Source of the DNA: Bin87 sp034423595
GTDB taxonomy: Bacteria > Chloroflexota > Dehalococcoidia > Lucifugimonadales > UBA3495
NCBI GenBank assembly: GCA_965207025.1
Contig: OZ242258.1
Location: 3,348,001-3,412,000, forward strand
Reading direction: 5' to 3'
Length of the DNA: 64,000 nt
Shown: piece by piece, positions 41,014 through 49,341 of the stretch
How the letters are laid out: each line of letters starts with the position of its first letter
Position numbering within the stretch: position 1 is the first letter of the stretch
Notes under the pieces: model-generated
Told to the model about the DNA's origin: nothing
The model's database searches: none
The model's input: only the letters and a program-made list of their open reading frames with translations
Made by a program: the position numbers and the translations under genes

Positions 41014-42519
41014 TCAGGCGGTTGAGACGAGGCGGGAGTGGTCGGAGGCGCTGGACTTCATAAGGGGCTTCATGATGCTGCCGGCCCATTTATAGATATT
41101 GTTTTCCTGTACGATGTCGCGCATTTTCCGCATCCGCCGGCGCCGTTCTGCATCGTCCATGTTCAGAGCCTGGTGGATGGCGTCGGCGAACTGTTTCGTA
41201 GCGTATGGGTTGACGATCAGGGAATCGGCAAGCTCATGCGCCGCTCCGGCGAACTCGCTGAGAATGAGCACCCCGTCATCATCGACCCGTGAAGCGACGT
41301 ATTCCTTGGCCACAAGGTTCATGCCGTCATGAAGACTGCTGACGACGCAGAAATCGGCGAGCCGACGCAGGGCGGAGAAGGTGGGGGAGGGCAGGGTGGT
41401 CGGCCAATGGAGGATAGGCTGCCAATCGTCGCGCCCGAAGCGTTCGTTGATGCGGTTGACGGTGTTCTCGATGTCGATATTGTGCTGCCGGAACGCATCG
41501 ATGTCGGTACGACTGGGAGCGCCGACCTGAAGGAAAACGAGCCGGCCATGGTACTCCGGCCATTGCTCCAAGAGACGTTCAACGGCCCTCAGCCGGTGGG
41601 GGATGCCTTTGATGTAGTCCTGCCGGTCAATGCCCAGCCCCAGGATACGGCCGCGGTTCAGGCCCAGTTGTTGGGAGAGGCGAAGCATTTCCGCTTCGAC
41701 TTCCGGAGTGCGGGCTTCGGCGTCGATGCTGTCGAAATCAATGCTGATTGGGATGGAACGGACCAGCGTTGTCTCTTCGCCGTAGTCCACCTGTCCGCGG
41801 TCGGGGTGAACTTGCGCGTCAAGATAGGTATCGACACAGTCGAGGAAATTCCGGCAATATCTGGGGATATGGAAACCGAGCAGGTCGTTAGCCAGCATCC
41901 CGTCCAGGATGTCATCTTGCCAGGGGCAGATGCGGAAGATGTCTGGGTTGGGCCAGGGGATGTGCCAGAACTGGCCGATGATGGCGTCCTGATTGGCTTC
42001 GCGGATGTAACGGGGGAGCAGGGCCAGATGGTAGTCCTGGATGAGTACAATGGCCGGGTCGTCGTCTATTTCGTCCAGCACCAGGTCGGCGAAGCGCCGG
42101 TTGACGGTTTGGTAACAGTCGTAATGCTCAGAGTCGAATATCGGCTCAGTGTGGGCGATATGGCAGAGCGGCCAAAGCCCCTCGTTAGCGAACCCGCTGT
42201 AGTAACCCCGGTTCTCTTCCTCGCTGATGTTGAGCAAGCGCATGGTGTAAGCCGGGGACTCGTAAGGGACTGGAATGCGTCCCCTGGGGTCCATTACCTC
42301 ACGGTCGGCCGCGCTGCTGCTCTGGGCGATCCAGGCGCCGCCGCTGGCGCGCATCAGCGGGTCAATGGCGGCAGTGAGACCGCCGGGGGGCATTTCGCTG
42401 TGCAGATTGCCGTACTGGTCAATGTTGAAAACGTAGGGCTGGCGGTTGGAGACTACGATGAGTCGATAGTCGCTCAGTTCTCTTTTGACCAGACTTTCTA
42501 AATCGTCGCTGGTCCACAT
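41014..42519 (-). CDS. otsA: Trehalose-6-phosphate synthase (GT20)
   Basis: 501 residues. Makes trehalose 6-phosphate from a nucleotide-glucose donor and glucose 6-phosphate, for stress protection or osmolyte supply. Typical GT20 segments are LIVVSNRQPYVF, the IQDYHLALLPRYIRE and FWHIPWPNPDIF catalytic region, LGIDRQDYIKGIPHRLRAVE, and SLHDGMNLVAKEYVASR with LSEFAGAAHEL. otsB follows directly. A good promoter and a palindromic operator-like site lie upstream. Confidence 0.95.
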   Translation of the reverse strand: MWTSDDLESLVKRELSDYRLIVVSNRQPYVFNIDQYGNLHSEMPPGGLTAAIDPLMRASGGAWIAQSSSAADREVMDPRGRIPVPYESPAYTMRLLNISEEENRGYYSGFANEGLWPLCHIAHTEPIFDSEHYDCYQTVNRRFADLVLDEIDDDPAIVLIQDYHLALLPRYIREANQDAIIGQFWHIPWPNPDIFRICPWQDDILDGMLANDLLGFHIPRYCRNFLDCVDTYLDAQVHPDRGQVDYGEETTLVRSIPISIDFDSIDAEARTPEVEAEMLRLSQQLGLNRGRILGLGIDRQDYIKGIPHRLRAVERLLEQWPEYHGRLVFLQVGAPSRTDIDAFRQHNIDIENTVNRINERFGRDDWQPILHWPTTLPSPTFSALRRLADFCVVSSLHDGMNLVAKEYVASRVDDDGVLILSEFAGAAHELADSLIVNPYATKQFADAIHQALNMDDAERRRRMRKMRDIVQENNIYKWAGSIMKPLMKSSASDHSRLVSTA

Positions 42520-42587
42520 ATTGGGAGCCCTTCCTTATCAAGCCTTATCGAGCGGCGAAGTGTACGCTGCTAAATTATGGCGTATTG

Positions 42588-42602
42588 GTATAATTGTTAT
42601 AC
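42588..42602. promoter_or_regulatory. Palindromic operator-like site upstream of otsA
   Basis: Perfect inverted repeat GTATAA-TTG-TTATAC. It begins a few bases after the expected transcription start of the otsAB promoter, where a bound repressor would block transcription. Confidence 0.45.
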
Positions 42603-42611
42603 GATATACGA

Positions 42612-42640
42612 ATTATGCCACAGTTCAGGCTGCGGGTCAA
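42612..42640 (-). promoter_or_regulatory. otsA: Candidate otsAB promoter
   Basis: On the minus strand TTGACC, 17-base spacer, CATAAT, giving a leader of about 85 bases to the otsA ATG. Confidence 0.6.
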
Positions 42641-43083
42641 CGCGAGCGAGGCGGCACTGTCACCGGCATGGCGGGAGCGGACTGGGTTATGAGTTGCTCC
42701 ATGGTGGGGACGTCGGGCTGGCTGGCCATGGCCGAGGCGATGGCGGCGATCAGGCGGGACACCTGGCGGCGCATGCGGCGCAACAGCCGGCAGGCAACCT
42801 CCGGCGTTGACGCGGCGATGCGATGCGGCAGTTGGTAAACGTCCCGGAACGTGCGCAGGTGGGTGTAGGCGAGGCGGCCCTCAAAGACCAACCCGAACAG
42901 GGCGACGGTGAGTCGCCGCCGGCTGTAATATCGGTGATGCCAATGCACGGCCGCCGCGGTGGCGGCGTGGCCGGCCGCCCGGGTCAGGGTCTTTGCGGCC
43001 CGGTTGTAGTCCCCGGCGGAGATGTTGCCGGGGACGAAGCTGAGGTAATGTCGGCTGCGCTCCAGGTGGTGGGTTGGGTTCAC
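42637..43083 (-). CDS. Hypothetical helical protein, possibly HEPN-like
   Basis: 148 residues. RSRHYLSFVPGNISAGDYNR followed by AAGHAATAAAVHWHHRYYSR and YTHLRTFRDVYQLPHRIAAS give long amphipathic helices as in HEPN-type proteins, with several His residues. Not confidently assigned. Its 3' end overlaps the otsAB promoter. Confidence 0.4.
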   Translation of the reverse strand: MNPTHHLERSRHYLSFVPGNISAGDYNRAAKTLTRAAGHAATAAAVHWHHRYYSRRRLTVALFGLVFEGRLAYTHLRTFRDVYQLPHRIAASTPEVACRLLRRMRRQVSRLIAAIASAMASQPDVPTMEQLITQSAPAMPVTVPPRSR

Positions 43084-43107
43084 GGGCGTTGGCTCCTCGG
43101 GGCTGTG

Positions 43108-43135
43108 GCGAGGGCGAATGATTATTCGCCCCTAC
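43108..43135. repeat. Palindromic repeat, family E
   Basis: GCGAGGGCGAATGA and TTATTCGCCCCTAC, the GAAT subtype with slight arm decay. Confidence 0.7.
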
Positions 43136-43263
43136 GTGGTGATGATTCGGTGTTTGCCAGAGGTGATGTTTTCCGGTGGTCGTTGTCAGCCCCACGGCCG
43201 AGGGTTACGCATGGATTTTTACTCACCCAAGGTTCAGCGGACGACGTACAGGGGAGGATGATA

Positions 43264-43301
43264 CCCCTCACCCCAACCCTCTCCCACAAGGGGAGAGGGG
43301 G
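43264..43301. repeat. Palindromic repeat, family A
   Basis: CCCCTCACCCCAACCCTCTC then CCACAAGGGGAGAGGGGG. Confidence 0.78.
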
Positions 43302-43641
43302 TAACGTCGAACGCCCAGCGTGTGAGCAGGCGCTGGCCCCGTTGCGACCACGCCGGTTAGGTATTGACCGGACGCTGGTCCTGGCGAGAGCGATTATGCG
43401 ATTTTGGTTCTGACGGGTTGGCCGTGTACGACCTTGGGTTATCACCTCTGGCAAGACGTGGTTGGTGTTTGACGTGCACGATACTATGATGGAACATGGG
43501 TGCGGCATGGGTCAACGAGGGCGGTGTCATCTGTGTGAAGGGAATTTTTACCGGGATGGAGAGGATGTGCGGGTCTGACGGGTTCCGTTGCTCAGGCACT
43601 CCAAAGTTGCTAGCCTACAGAAGAAGCATGAGGAGCCCCAA

Positions 43642-44001
43642 GTGAGCGCCCAGCAATATCACCAAGTCAGCGAGAAGTTTCTGGCACAAGCGAGACAGGA
43701 ACTGTCGGACGGCGACCTGCCGCAGGCATCCGAAAAGGGCTGGGGCGCCACCGCCCAAATTCTCAAGGCCATCGCCGACCGGCGCGGGTGGGAACACGGG
43801 CGCCACAGACACCTATCCCGGATTGCCAGTCGCTTGCGGGCTGAGAGAGGCGACCGGGATATCTACCGCTGGTTCCAGGTAGCCGAGGCTCTCCACGGCA
43901 ACTTCTACGATGACCAGATGTCGGCCCAAGACATTGCGGAAAGTCTCGATGATGTGGAAAGCCTTATCGACAGACTACTGCCCATGCTTACCGAAACGTA
44001 G
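43642..44001 (+). CDS. PaREP1/HEPN-like protein, third family member
   Basis: 119 residues from a GTG start with GAGGAGCCCCAA upstream. EKFLAQARQELSDGDLPQAS, EKGWGATAQILKAIADRRGW and LHGNFYDDQ match the two tandem genes at 10.2-11.3 kb, but sequence identity is modest. All-helical, role unknown. Followed by a membrane-anchored hypothetical. Confidence 0.65.
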   Translation: MSAQQYHQVSEKFLAQARQELSDGDLPQASEKGWGATAQILKAIADRRGWEHGRHRHLSRIASRLRAERGDRDIYRWFQVAEALHGNFYDDQMSAQDIAESLDDVESLIDRLLPMLTET

Positions 44002-44035
44002 TACCTGCCCACACCGAGTAGCGAAGAGGATTAAA

Positions 44036-44701
44036 TTGACACCCAAGCGCGGCAATAGGGTGGCGACAATTGGTGATTGGTGTAAGGGAACGTTCCTGAC
44101 CCATCGCTCGTTGCTAAAGATCCTTGTTCCATTGGCAGCGCTCATTGCAGTTCTCGTGTGGTATTTCCCGCTCTGGCAATTAAGCTTCAATCCCTCTCGT
44201 CAGGTCGATAATGGAGGACCGCGGGGATTCTATCCCACGACAGAAGAAATGCAGGCCGGCGCGGACATTTTGCGGGCTTCGGGGATAGTGGAACGAATCA
44301 ATGGCGGGCAGGAATGGGAGCCGGTGCATCGTGTTTCCGGTTATACGGCGCAGAGAGGCACCCGCAGACTCACGGTGGAGGCGAAATGGGCCTTGCCAGT
44401 AGAGCACTCAGGACCATGGTCCTGGACGTCATGCGATGAACCCCGCAGGGTAGTGACCCACCAGCGATATAGCAACATAACGCTCCTGGATGCATGGATT
44501 GACCTGGATGAAGGCCGCGTCCTTGAATACGGCCCAAGCGTGTGGGGAGATGATGAGCAACCCGTCCGTGGGGATGGTAATCCTTTCGGGCTGGTACGCG
44601 TGTATGACGCCGAGACGGGCCGGCACTTAATCACCGGGCCGAAAATCCTCATCATGTTCAAACCGATTCTCTGCACGCCGGGGAGATATTATCGGGATTG
44701 A
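44036..44701 (+). CDS. Membrane-anchored hypothetical protein
   Basis: 221 residues if the TTG at 44036 (AGAGGATTAAA upstream) is the start; the longer frame into the preceding gene is a shadow. One transmembrane helix near residues 26-46 (LLKILVPLAALIAVLVWYF) is followed by an extracytoplasmic domain with SGYTAQRGTRRLTVEAKW, HQRYSNITLLDAWIDLDE and FGLVRVYDAETGRHLI. Not recognised. Confidence 0.5.
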   Translation: MTPKRGNRVATIGDWCKGTFLTHRSLLKILVPLAALIAVLVWYFPLWQLSFNPSRQVDNGGPRGFYPTTEEMQAGADILRASGIVERINGGQEWEPVHRVSGYTAQRGTRRLTVEAKWALPVEHSGPWSWTSCDEPRRVVTHQRYSNITLLDAWIDLDEGRVLEYGPSVWGDDEQPVRGDGNPFGLVRVYDAETGRHLITGPKILIMFKPILCTPGRYYRD

Positions 44702-44742
44702 CCGGTCTGACAGTCCGACAAACACAACTCTTTACTTGAGTA

Positions 44743-44759
44743 GGCGATTAGCGAAATCG
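44743..44759. promoter_or_regulatory. Inverted repeat upstream of the rpsL promoter
   Basis: GCGATT and AATCGC arms around AGCGA, ten bases before the -35 box. Confidence 0.3.
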
Positions 44760-44768
44760 CTGTTTGAG

Positions 44769-44797
44769 TTGACATACCGGGCGGGTAGGGATAACAT
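44769..44797 (+). promoter_or_regulatory. rpsL: Promoter of the rpsL-rpsG-fusA operon
   Basis: Consensus TTGACA, 17-base spacer, TAACAT, giving a leader of about 45 bases before rpsL. Confidence 0.7.
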
Positions 44798-44845
44798 CAT
44801 TCGTCGTTGTGCCGGTCTGTGAACCGGGCGCGAAGCAGGAACATT

Positions 44846-45256
44846 ATGCCTACTGTGAATCAACTGGTACGAAAAGGCCGCAAGAACGTGCGCAAGGGCA
44901 CCAAGGCGCCGGCGTTGCACTGGGTGCAGAACTCGCTGCGGAACCGGACCCGGTGGGGTCCCGGCTGCCCGCAACGGCGCGGGGTCTGCATTCAGGTGCG
45001 GACGATGACCCCCAAGAAGCCGAATTCGGCGTTGCGGAAGATCTGTCGCGTGCGGCTGACCAACGGCGTGGAAGTTACGGCCTACATTGGCGGCGAAGGC
45101 CACAACCTGCAAGAGCACTCGGTGGTGCTGATACGAGGGGGCAGGGTGAAAGACCTGCCGGGCGTACGCTACCACGTGGTGCGCAGCAACCTGGACACCG
45201 AAGGCGTTTCCGGACGCCGCCAGGGACGTAGCAAGTACGGAACCCGCAAGGGATAA
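44846..45256 (+). CDS. rpsL: 30S ribosomal protein S12
   Basis: 136 residues, MPTVNQLVRKGRKN start, PGCPQRRGVCIQVRTMTPKK, PNSALRKICRVRLTNG and HNLQEHSVVLIRGGRVKDLP. The decoding-centre lysines of the streptomycin site (PKKPNSA and GGRVKDLPG) are the sensitive form. First gene of the ribosomal block; the start at 44846 replaces a longer frame from 44807. Confidence 0.97.
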   Translation: MPTVNQLVRKGRKNVRKGTKAPALHWVQNSLRNRTRWGPGCPQRRGVCIQVRTMTPKKPNSALRKICRVRLTNGVEVTAYIGGEGHNLQEHSVVLIRGGRVKDLPGVRYHVVRSNLDTEGVSGRRQGRSKYGTRKG

Positions 45257-45284
45257 AAAGGCGCCAGACAAAAACACCGTTCTT

Positions 45285-45305
45285 CACCCCCCGCGCTGGG
45301 GGGTG
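45285..45305 (+). promoter_or_regulatory. Hairpin between rpsL and rpsG
   Basis: CACCCCCC and GGGGGGTG form an eight-pair stem around GCGCT. There is no T tract after it, so it may be an attenuator or processing signal rather than a full terminator. Confidence 0.4.
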
Positions 45306-45335
45306 GCTTAATCTAAAACACAAGGTAGAACCGAT

Positions 45336-45806
45336 ATGTCGCGACGACGCCGCGCGGAACCCCGCGTAATCAAACCCGACCCGCGTTACAGCAACCTGGA
45401 GCTGGCCAAGTTCATCAACCGGGTGATGATCAAGGGTAAGAAGTCCACAGCCCAACGGGTGGTGTACGACGCCCTGGACCTGGTGCGGCAAGACACGAGC
45501 CAGGACCCGATAGTTGTTTTCTCCAGCGCCATGCGGAACGCTACCCCATTGGTGGAGGTGCGGCCCAGGCGAGTTGGTGGAGCGACGTACCAAGTGCCGG
45601 TGGAGTTGCGCACGAGCCGCAGCGAGGCGCTGGCGATGCGCTGGATCATTCGCGGGGCGCGCGGGCGCAACGGGATGCGGATGGCCCGGGGCCTGGCCAA
45701 CGAGTTCATGGACGCGGCGCGAGGCGAAGGCTCAGCGGTACGGCGCAAGGATGAACTGCATCGCATGGCGGAAGCGAACCGGGCGTTCGTGCATTACCGG
45801 CGCTGA
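45336..45806 (+). CDS. rpsG: 30S ribosomal protein S7
   Basis: 156 residues, MSRRRRAEPRVIKPDPRY, FINRVMIKGKKSTAQRVVYD, VEVRPRRVGGATYQVPVEL and MDAARGEGSAVRRKDELHRM. Binds the 3' domain of 16S rRNA and can repress its operon in other bacteria. Confidence 0.97.
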   Translation: MSRRRRAEPRVIKPDPRYSNLELAKFINRVMIKGKKSTAQRVVYDALDLVRQDTSQDPIVVFSSAMRNATPLVEVRPRRVGGATYQVPVELRTSRSEALAMRWIIRGARGRNGMRMARGLANEFMDAARGEGSAVRRKDELHRMAEANRAFVHYRR

Positions 45807-45826
45807 AACCTGGAATTTGCGGGAAC

Positions 45827-45906
45827 CCCCCTCACCCCAGCCCTCTCCCACCAGGAGAGAGGGAGAATCGTATGACCCTGCCGGGGAGAGGGAGTTTTCG
45901 GACACC
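45827..45906. repeat. Composite palindromic repeat, family A
   Basis: CCCTCACCCCAGCCCTCTCC, GGAGAGAGGG, then GGGGAGAGGGAGTTTTCGGA and CACCCT. The last part is the reverse complement of the start of the copy at 22708. It lies between rpsG and fusA. Confidence 0.75.
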
Positions 45907-45964
45907 CTTGTTTGGTCTTTGCCACTTAACCACATCGACAGGTAGATAATAACCAGGCTTACGC

Positions 45965-48043
45965 ATGATTGCTGAAAAGACAGACTCCCGGAAGATCCGG
46001 AATATCGGGTTCATAGCCCACATTGACGCCGGCAAGACGACAGTGACCGAGCGGGTGCTGTACCTGACCGGCCGCATCCGCAAAGTGGGCGGGGTCGATG
46101 AGGGAACGACCGCCATGGACTGGATGCCCCAGGAGAAGGAACGGGGCATTACCATCACGGCCGCCGCGACGACGGCGTACTGGCACGATTACCAGGTCAA
46201 TATCATCGACACGCCGGGGCACGTTGACTTTACCGCCGAAGTGGAACGGAGCCTGCGGGTGCTGGACGGCGGCATCGTGGTGCTGGACGCGGTGGCGGGA
46301 GTGCAGCCACAGTCGGAAACGGTGTGGCGGCAGGCGGATACCTACAACGTGCCACGCATCTGCTTCGTCAACAAGATGGACCGGGTTGGCGCGTCCTACG
46401 AGCGAACCATCGAATCGGTGCGGCGGCGTTTGAAGGGCAACCCGGTGGCGGTGCAGATACCGTTGGGAGCCGAGGACGAGTTCCGGGGCGTGGTGGACCT
46501 GATTGACGGTCAGGCCATCATGTACTCCGACGGCAGGGACGACGTTGCGGATCCGCCGGAATTGATGCCGGTGCCGCCCGATATTGAGAAAGACTTCAAC
46601 GACTACCGCCAGGAAATGATCGAAAAGATCGTCGAAACGGACGAAGCACTGTTGATCAAGTACCTGGAAGGCGAAGACATTTGCGCCGACGATCTGCGTT
46701 CGGCGTTGAGGAACGCGACCATCAACCGGCAACTGGTGCCGGTTTTGTGCGGCAGCGCGATGCGGGGCAAGGGGATTGACCCCCTGCTGGACGCCATCAT
46801 CAACTATTTGCCATCTCCGCTGGACGTGCCGGCGGTGGAAGGCGTGGTGCCCGGAACCGAGGACGTGGAGATACGGGAGCCGGTGGACAGCGAACCGCTG
46901 TCGGCGCTGGCGTTCAAGGTGGTGGTGGACCCCTACGTGGGGCGACTGGTGTTCCTGCGGATTTACTCCGGTTCGGTGGAAGCGGGCGCAGCGGTGCGGA
47001 ACGTGAGTCGCGGGAACCGGGAACGGATGGGACGGTTGCTGCGGATGCACGCCAACCACCGGGAAGAGCTGCAACAGATCACGGCGGGGAACATCTGCGC
47101 CGCCGTGGGTTTGAAGGACACGTTCACGGGCGACACGATATGCAGCGACCACAAGCCGCTGATCCTGGAGCCACCGCATTTCCCGGAGCCAGTGGTGTCG
47201 GTGGCCATCGAGCCGGCGACGCGGGCCGACCAGGACAAGCTGGGCGAGGCGATGCGGAAACTGTCCGAGGAAGACCCCACCTTCGTGGTGCGCTTCAACG
47301 ACGAAACCGGGCAGACCATCATCTCCGGCATGGGCGAGCTGCACCTGGAAGTGCTGGTTGACCGGATGCGGCGGGAGTTCGACGTGGAGGCACGGGTTGG
47401 CCAGCCACGGGTGGCCTACCGGGAAACGATCACCAAGCCGGTTCGCGTGGAAGGACGGTTCGTTCGGCAGACGGGCGGGCACGGTCAATTTGGGCACGTG
47501 TGGCTGGAAATCGAACCGCAGGAACGTGGCGAAGGCAACGTCTTTGTAGATGGCGTCACCGGCGGGGTGATTCCGCGCCAGTTCATCCCGGCGGTGGAAG
47601 CCGGGGTCAAACTGAGTTGGGACAACGGCCCGCTGGCCGGCTATCCGCTGGTGGACATGAAGGTGACCCTGGTGGACGGGAGTTACCATACGGTGGACTC
47701 CTCGGACATGGCGTTCCGCTCGGCGGCGATGATGGCGATGAGGGACGGCACGCGCCGGGCGTCGCCCGTGTTGCAGGAGCCGATTTTCGAGATCGAGATA
47801 GTTACGCCGGGCGAGTTTCTCAGCGAGGTGCTGAGCGACCTGGGCGGCCGGCGGGCGCAGATCCGCAGCATTGAGGGTCAGGACGACCTGCAAACGGTGA
47901 GCGCGATGATTCCGCTGGGGGAGACGTTCGCGTACACGACGGCGCTGCGGTCTTTGACCCGGGGGCGGGCTTCGTACACCATGGAGTTCAGGCATTACGA
48001 ACCAGTGTCAGAGAACCTGCTGCGGAGCGTGGCGAATATCTGA
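45965..48043 (+). CDS. fusA: Elongation factor G
   Basis: 692 residues. GTPase motifs AHIDAGKTTVTERVL, DTPGHVDFT and NKMDRVG, then domains II-V with GMGELHLEVLVDRM and the C-terminal QGRGS-type SRGRASYTMEF region. Moves tRNA and mRNA through the ribosome after peptide transfer. tuf, which normally follows in the str operon, is missing; rpsJ is next. Confidence 0.97.
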   Translation: MIAEKTDSRKIRNIGFIAHIDAGKTTVTERVLYLTGRIRKVGGVDEGTTAMDWMPQEKERGITITAAATTAYWHDYQVNIIDTPGHVDFTAEVERSLRVLDGGIVVLDAVAGVQPQSETVWRQADTYNVPRICFVNKMDRVGASYERTIESVRRRLKGNPVAVQIPLGAEDEFRGVVDLIDGQAIMYSDGRDDVADPPELMPVPPDIEKDFNDYRQEMIEKIVETDEALLIKYLEGEDICADDLRSALRNATINRQLVPVLCGSAMRGKGIDPLLDAIINYLPSPLDVPAVEGVVPGTEDVEIREPVDSEPLSALAFKVVVDPYVGRLVFLRIYSGSVEAGAAVRNVSRGNRERMGRLLRMHANHREELQQITAGNICAAVGLKDTFTGDTICSDHKPLILEPPHFPEPVVSVAIEPATRADQDKLGEAMRKLSEEDPTFVVRFNDETGQTIISGMGELHLEVLVDRMRREFDVEARVGQPRVAYRETITKPVRVEGRFVRQTGGHGQFGHVWLEIEPQERGEGNVFVDGVTGGVIPRQFIPAVEAGVKLSWDNGPLAGYPLVDMKVTLVDGSYHTVDSSDMAFRSAAMMAMRDGTRRASPVLQEPIFEIEIVTPGEFLSEVLSDLGGRRAQIRSIEGQDDLQTVSAMIPLGETFAYTTALRSLTRGRASYTMEFRHYEPVSENLLRSVANI

Positions 48044-48078
48044 CGCGGCAGAGGGGAAAAGCGGACAGCGCACAAAAC

Positions 48079-48106
48079 TTGGATTCCGGCGAAAGCCGGA
48101 ATGACG
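48079..48106. repeat. Palindromic repeat, family B
   Basis: GGATTCCGGC and GCCGGAATGACG around GAAA, between fusA and rpsJ where tuf would usually lie. Confidence 0.75.
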
Positions 48107-48165
48107 AAAGAGTAAGTCCGGAATGACGGGAAGCTTGAAAGGGTTCAAACTGAAGAGAAGGAATT

Positions 48166-48477
48166 ATGGTTGCCAGGCAGCAAATGCGGATAATTTTGAA
48201 GGCGTTTGACCACAAGGTGCTGGACAGTTCCAGCGCGCAGATTGTGGATACCGCCGAGTTGACCGGGGCGAGGGTGGCCGGGCCGGTGCCATTGCCGACG
48301 CAGATACGGCGTTTTTGCGTGATACGAGGGCCGCACGTGGACAAGGACTCGCGGGAGCATTTTGAGATACGCACGCACAAGCGGCTGCTGGACATCATGG
48401 AACCGACCAGCAAGACGATTGACGCATTGACCAGGCTGAACATGCCGGCGGGGGTGGATATTTCCATCAAGCTGTAG
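48166..48477 (+). CDS. rpsJ: 30S ribosomal protein S10
   Basis: 103 residues, QQMRIILKAFDHKVLDSS, RGPHVDKDSREHFEIRTHKR and MPAGVDISIKL. AAGGAATT precedes the start. In many bacteria S10 takes part in antitermination as well as in the ribosome. Confidence 0.97.
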   Translation: MVARQQMRIILKAFDHKVLDSSSAQIVDTAELTGARVAGPVPLPTQIRRFCVIRGPHVDKDSREHFEIRTHKRLLDIMEPTSKTIDALTRLNMPAGVDISIKL

Positions 48478-48490
48478 CCGGGCAGAGATT

Positions 48491-48521
48491 CCTGGATACC
48501 GGCGAAAGCCGGTATGACGGG
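48491..48521. repeat. Palindromic repeat, family B
   Basis: GGATACCGGC and GCCGGTATGACGG, with compensating base changes in both arms relative to other copies. Confidence 0.72.
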
Positions 48522-48573
48522 TCTGGATTTGTGCGAGGCCACAACTCCACGCAGTTAAGGCAACCCTTCAGGC

Positions 48574-48602
48574 TTGAATAAATTTTAGACTCGTCGTAAA
48601 AT
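48574..48602 (+). promoter_or_regulatory. rplC: Internal promoter upstream of rplC
   Basis: TTGAAT, 17-base spacer, TAAAAT. It would drive the S10 operon from rplC with a leader of about 100 bases. Confidence 0.6.
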
Positions 48603-48614
48603 CCTAGTCCCGTC

Positions 48615-48640
48615 GGCGGCAGGCATGCGCCTCCGCCGCC
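48615..48640 (+). promoter_or_regulatory. rplC: Hairpin in the rplC leader
   Basis: GGCGGCAGGC pairs with GCCT-CC-GCCGCC (ten pairs, a two-base bulge, loop ATGC). It begins within about six bases of the expected transcription start, a layout like ribosomal-protein autoregulatory leaders. Confidence 0.5.
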
Positions 48641-48708
48641 GTTTCATCCAGTGTCCAAGATGCCGCCAAGGGCTGGCGGCGGACGTTGACCAATTACAGG
48701 CGAAGAAA

Positions 48709-49341
48709 ATGCTCAAAGCGATTCTCGGCAAGAAAATCGGCATGACCCAGGTGTTCAACGACGCCGGGCAGGTGGTGCCGGTGACAGTGATTGAGGCCGG
48801 ACCGTGCGCCGTGACTCAGATCCGGACCAACGACAAGGACGGTTACGAGTCGGTGCAACTGGGGTTTGGCCGGGTGCGGCGTCCGAACAAACCGGAGTCC
48901 GGTCACCTGAAAGGTAGCCAGATCGGACGGCGGTTGCAGGAAGTGAGGGCCGACGACGTTTCCGAGTACGAGGTTGGGCAACTGATTTCCGTAGATATAT
49001 TCGAACCCGGCGAGATCGTAGATGTGAGCGGCAAATCCAAGGGCCGCGGGTTCGCGGGCACGATGAAGAGGCACGGATTTGGAGGCGGGCCGCGGACGCA
49101 CGGACAGTCGGACCGAGCGCGGGCGCCGGGCTCCATAGGCGGGGGCACGACGCCCGGCAAGGTATTCAAAGGGCTGAAGATGGCCGGGCACATGGGGAAC
49201 CGCAAAGTGACCAGCAAAGGGCTGGAAGTGGTACGGGTGGACGCGGAACGGAACCTGCTGATGGTGAAAGGCGGGATACCCGGCGGACCGAACAGCCCGG
49301 TGACAATCAGGAAAACCGGAAAGAGCAAGGCGCAAGCATAA
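48709..49341 (+). CDS. rplC: 50S ribosomal protein L3
   Basis: 210 residues from MLKAILGKKIGMTQVF; the frame upstream to 48625 is leader. RGFAGTMKRHGFGGGPRTHG and GSIGGGTTPGKVFKGLKMAG are the L3 signature. Its TAA shares a base with the rplD ATG. Confidence 0.97.
   Translation: MLKAILGKKIGMTQVFNDAGQVVPVTVIEAGPCAVTQIRTNDKDGYESVQLGFGRVRRPNKPESGHLKGSQIGRRLQEVRADDVSEYEVGQLISVDIFEPGEIVDVSGKSKGRGFAGTMKRHGFGGGPRTHGQSDRARAPGSIGGGTTPGKVFKGLKMAGHMGNRKVTSKGLEVVRVDAERNLLMVKGGIPGGPNSPVTIRKTGKSKAQA

Larger units (their letters stand above)
43084..43641. other. Gap of about 560 bases without a recognised gene
   Basis: It contains a family E repeat (43108) and a family A repeat (43264). Remaining sequence has only short frames with no start signals; no RNA gene recognised. 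Confidence 0.6.
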
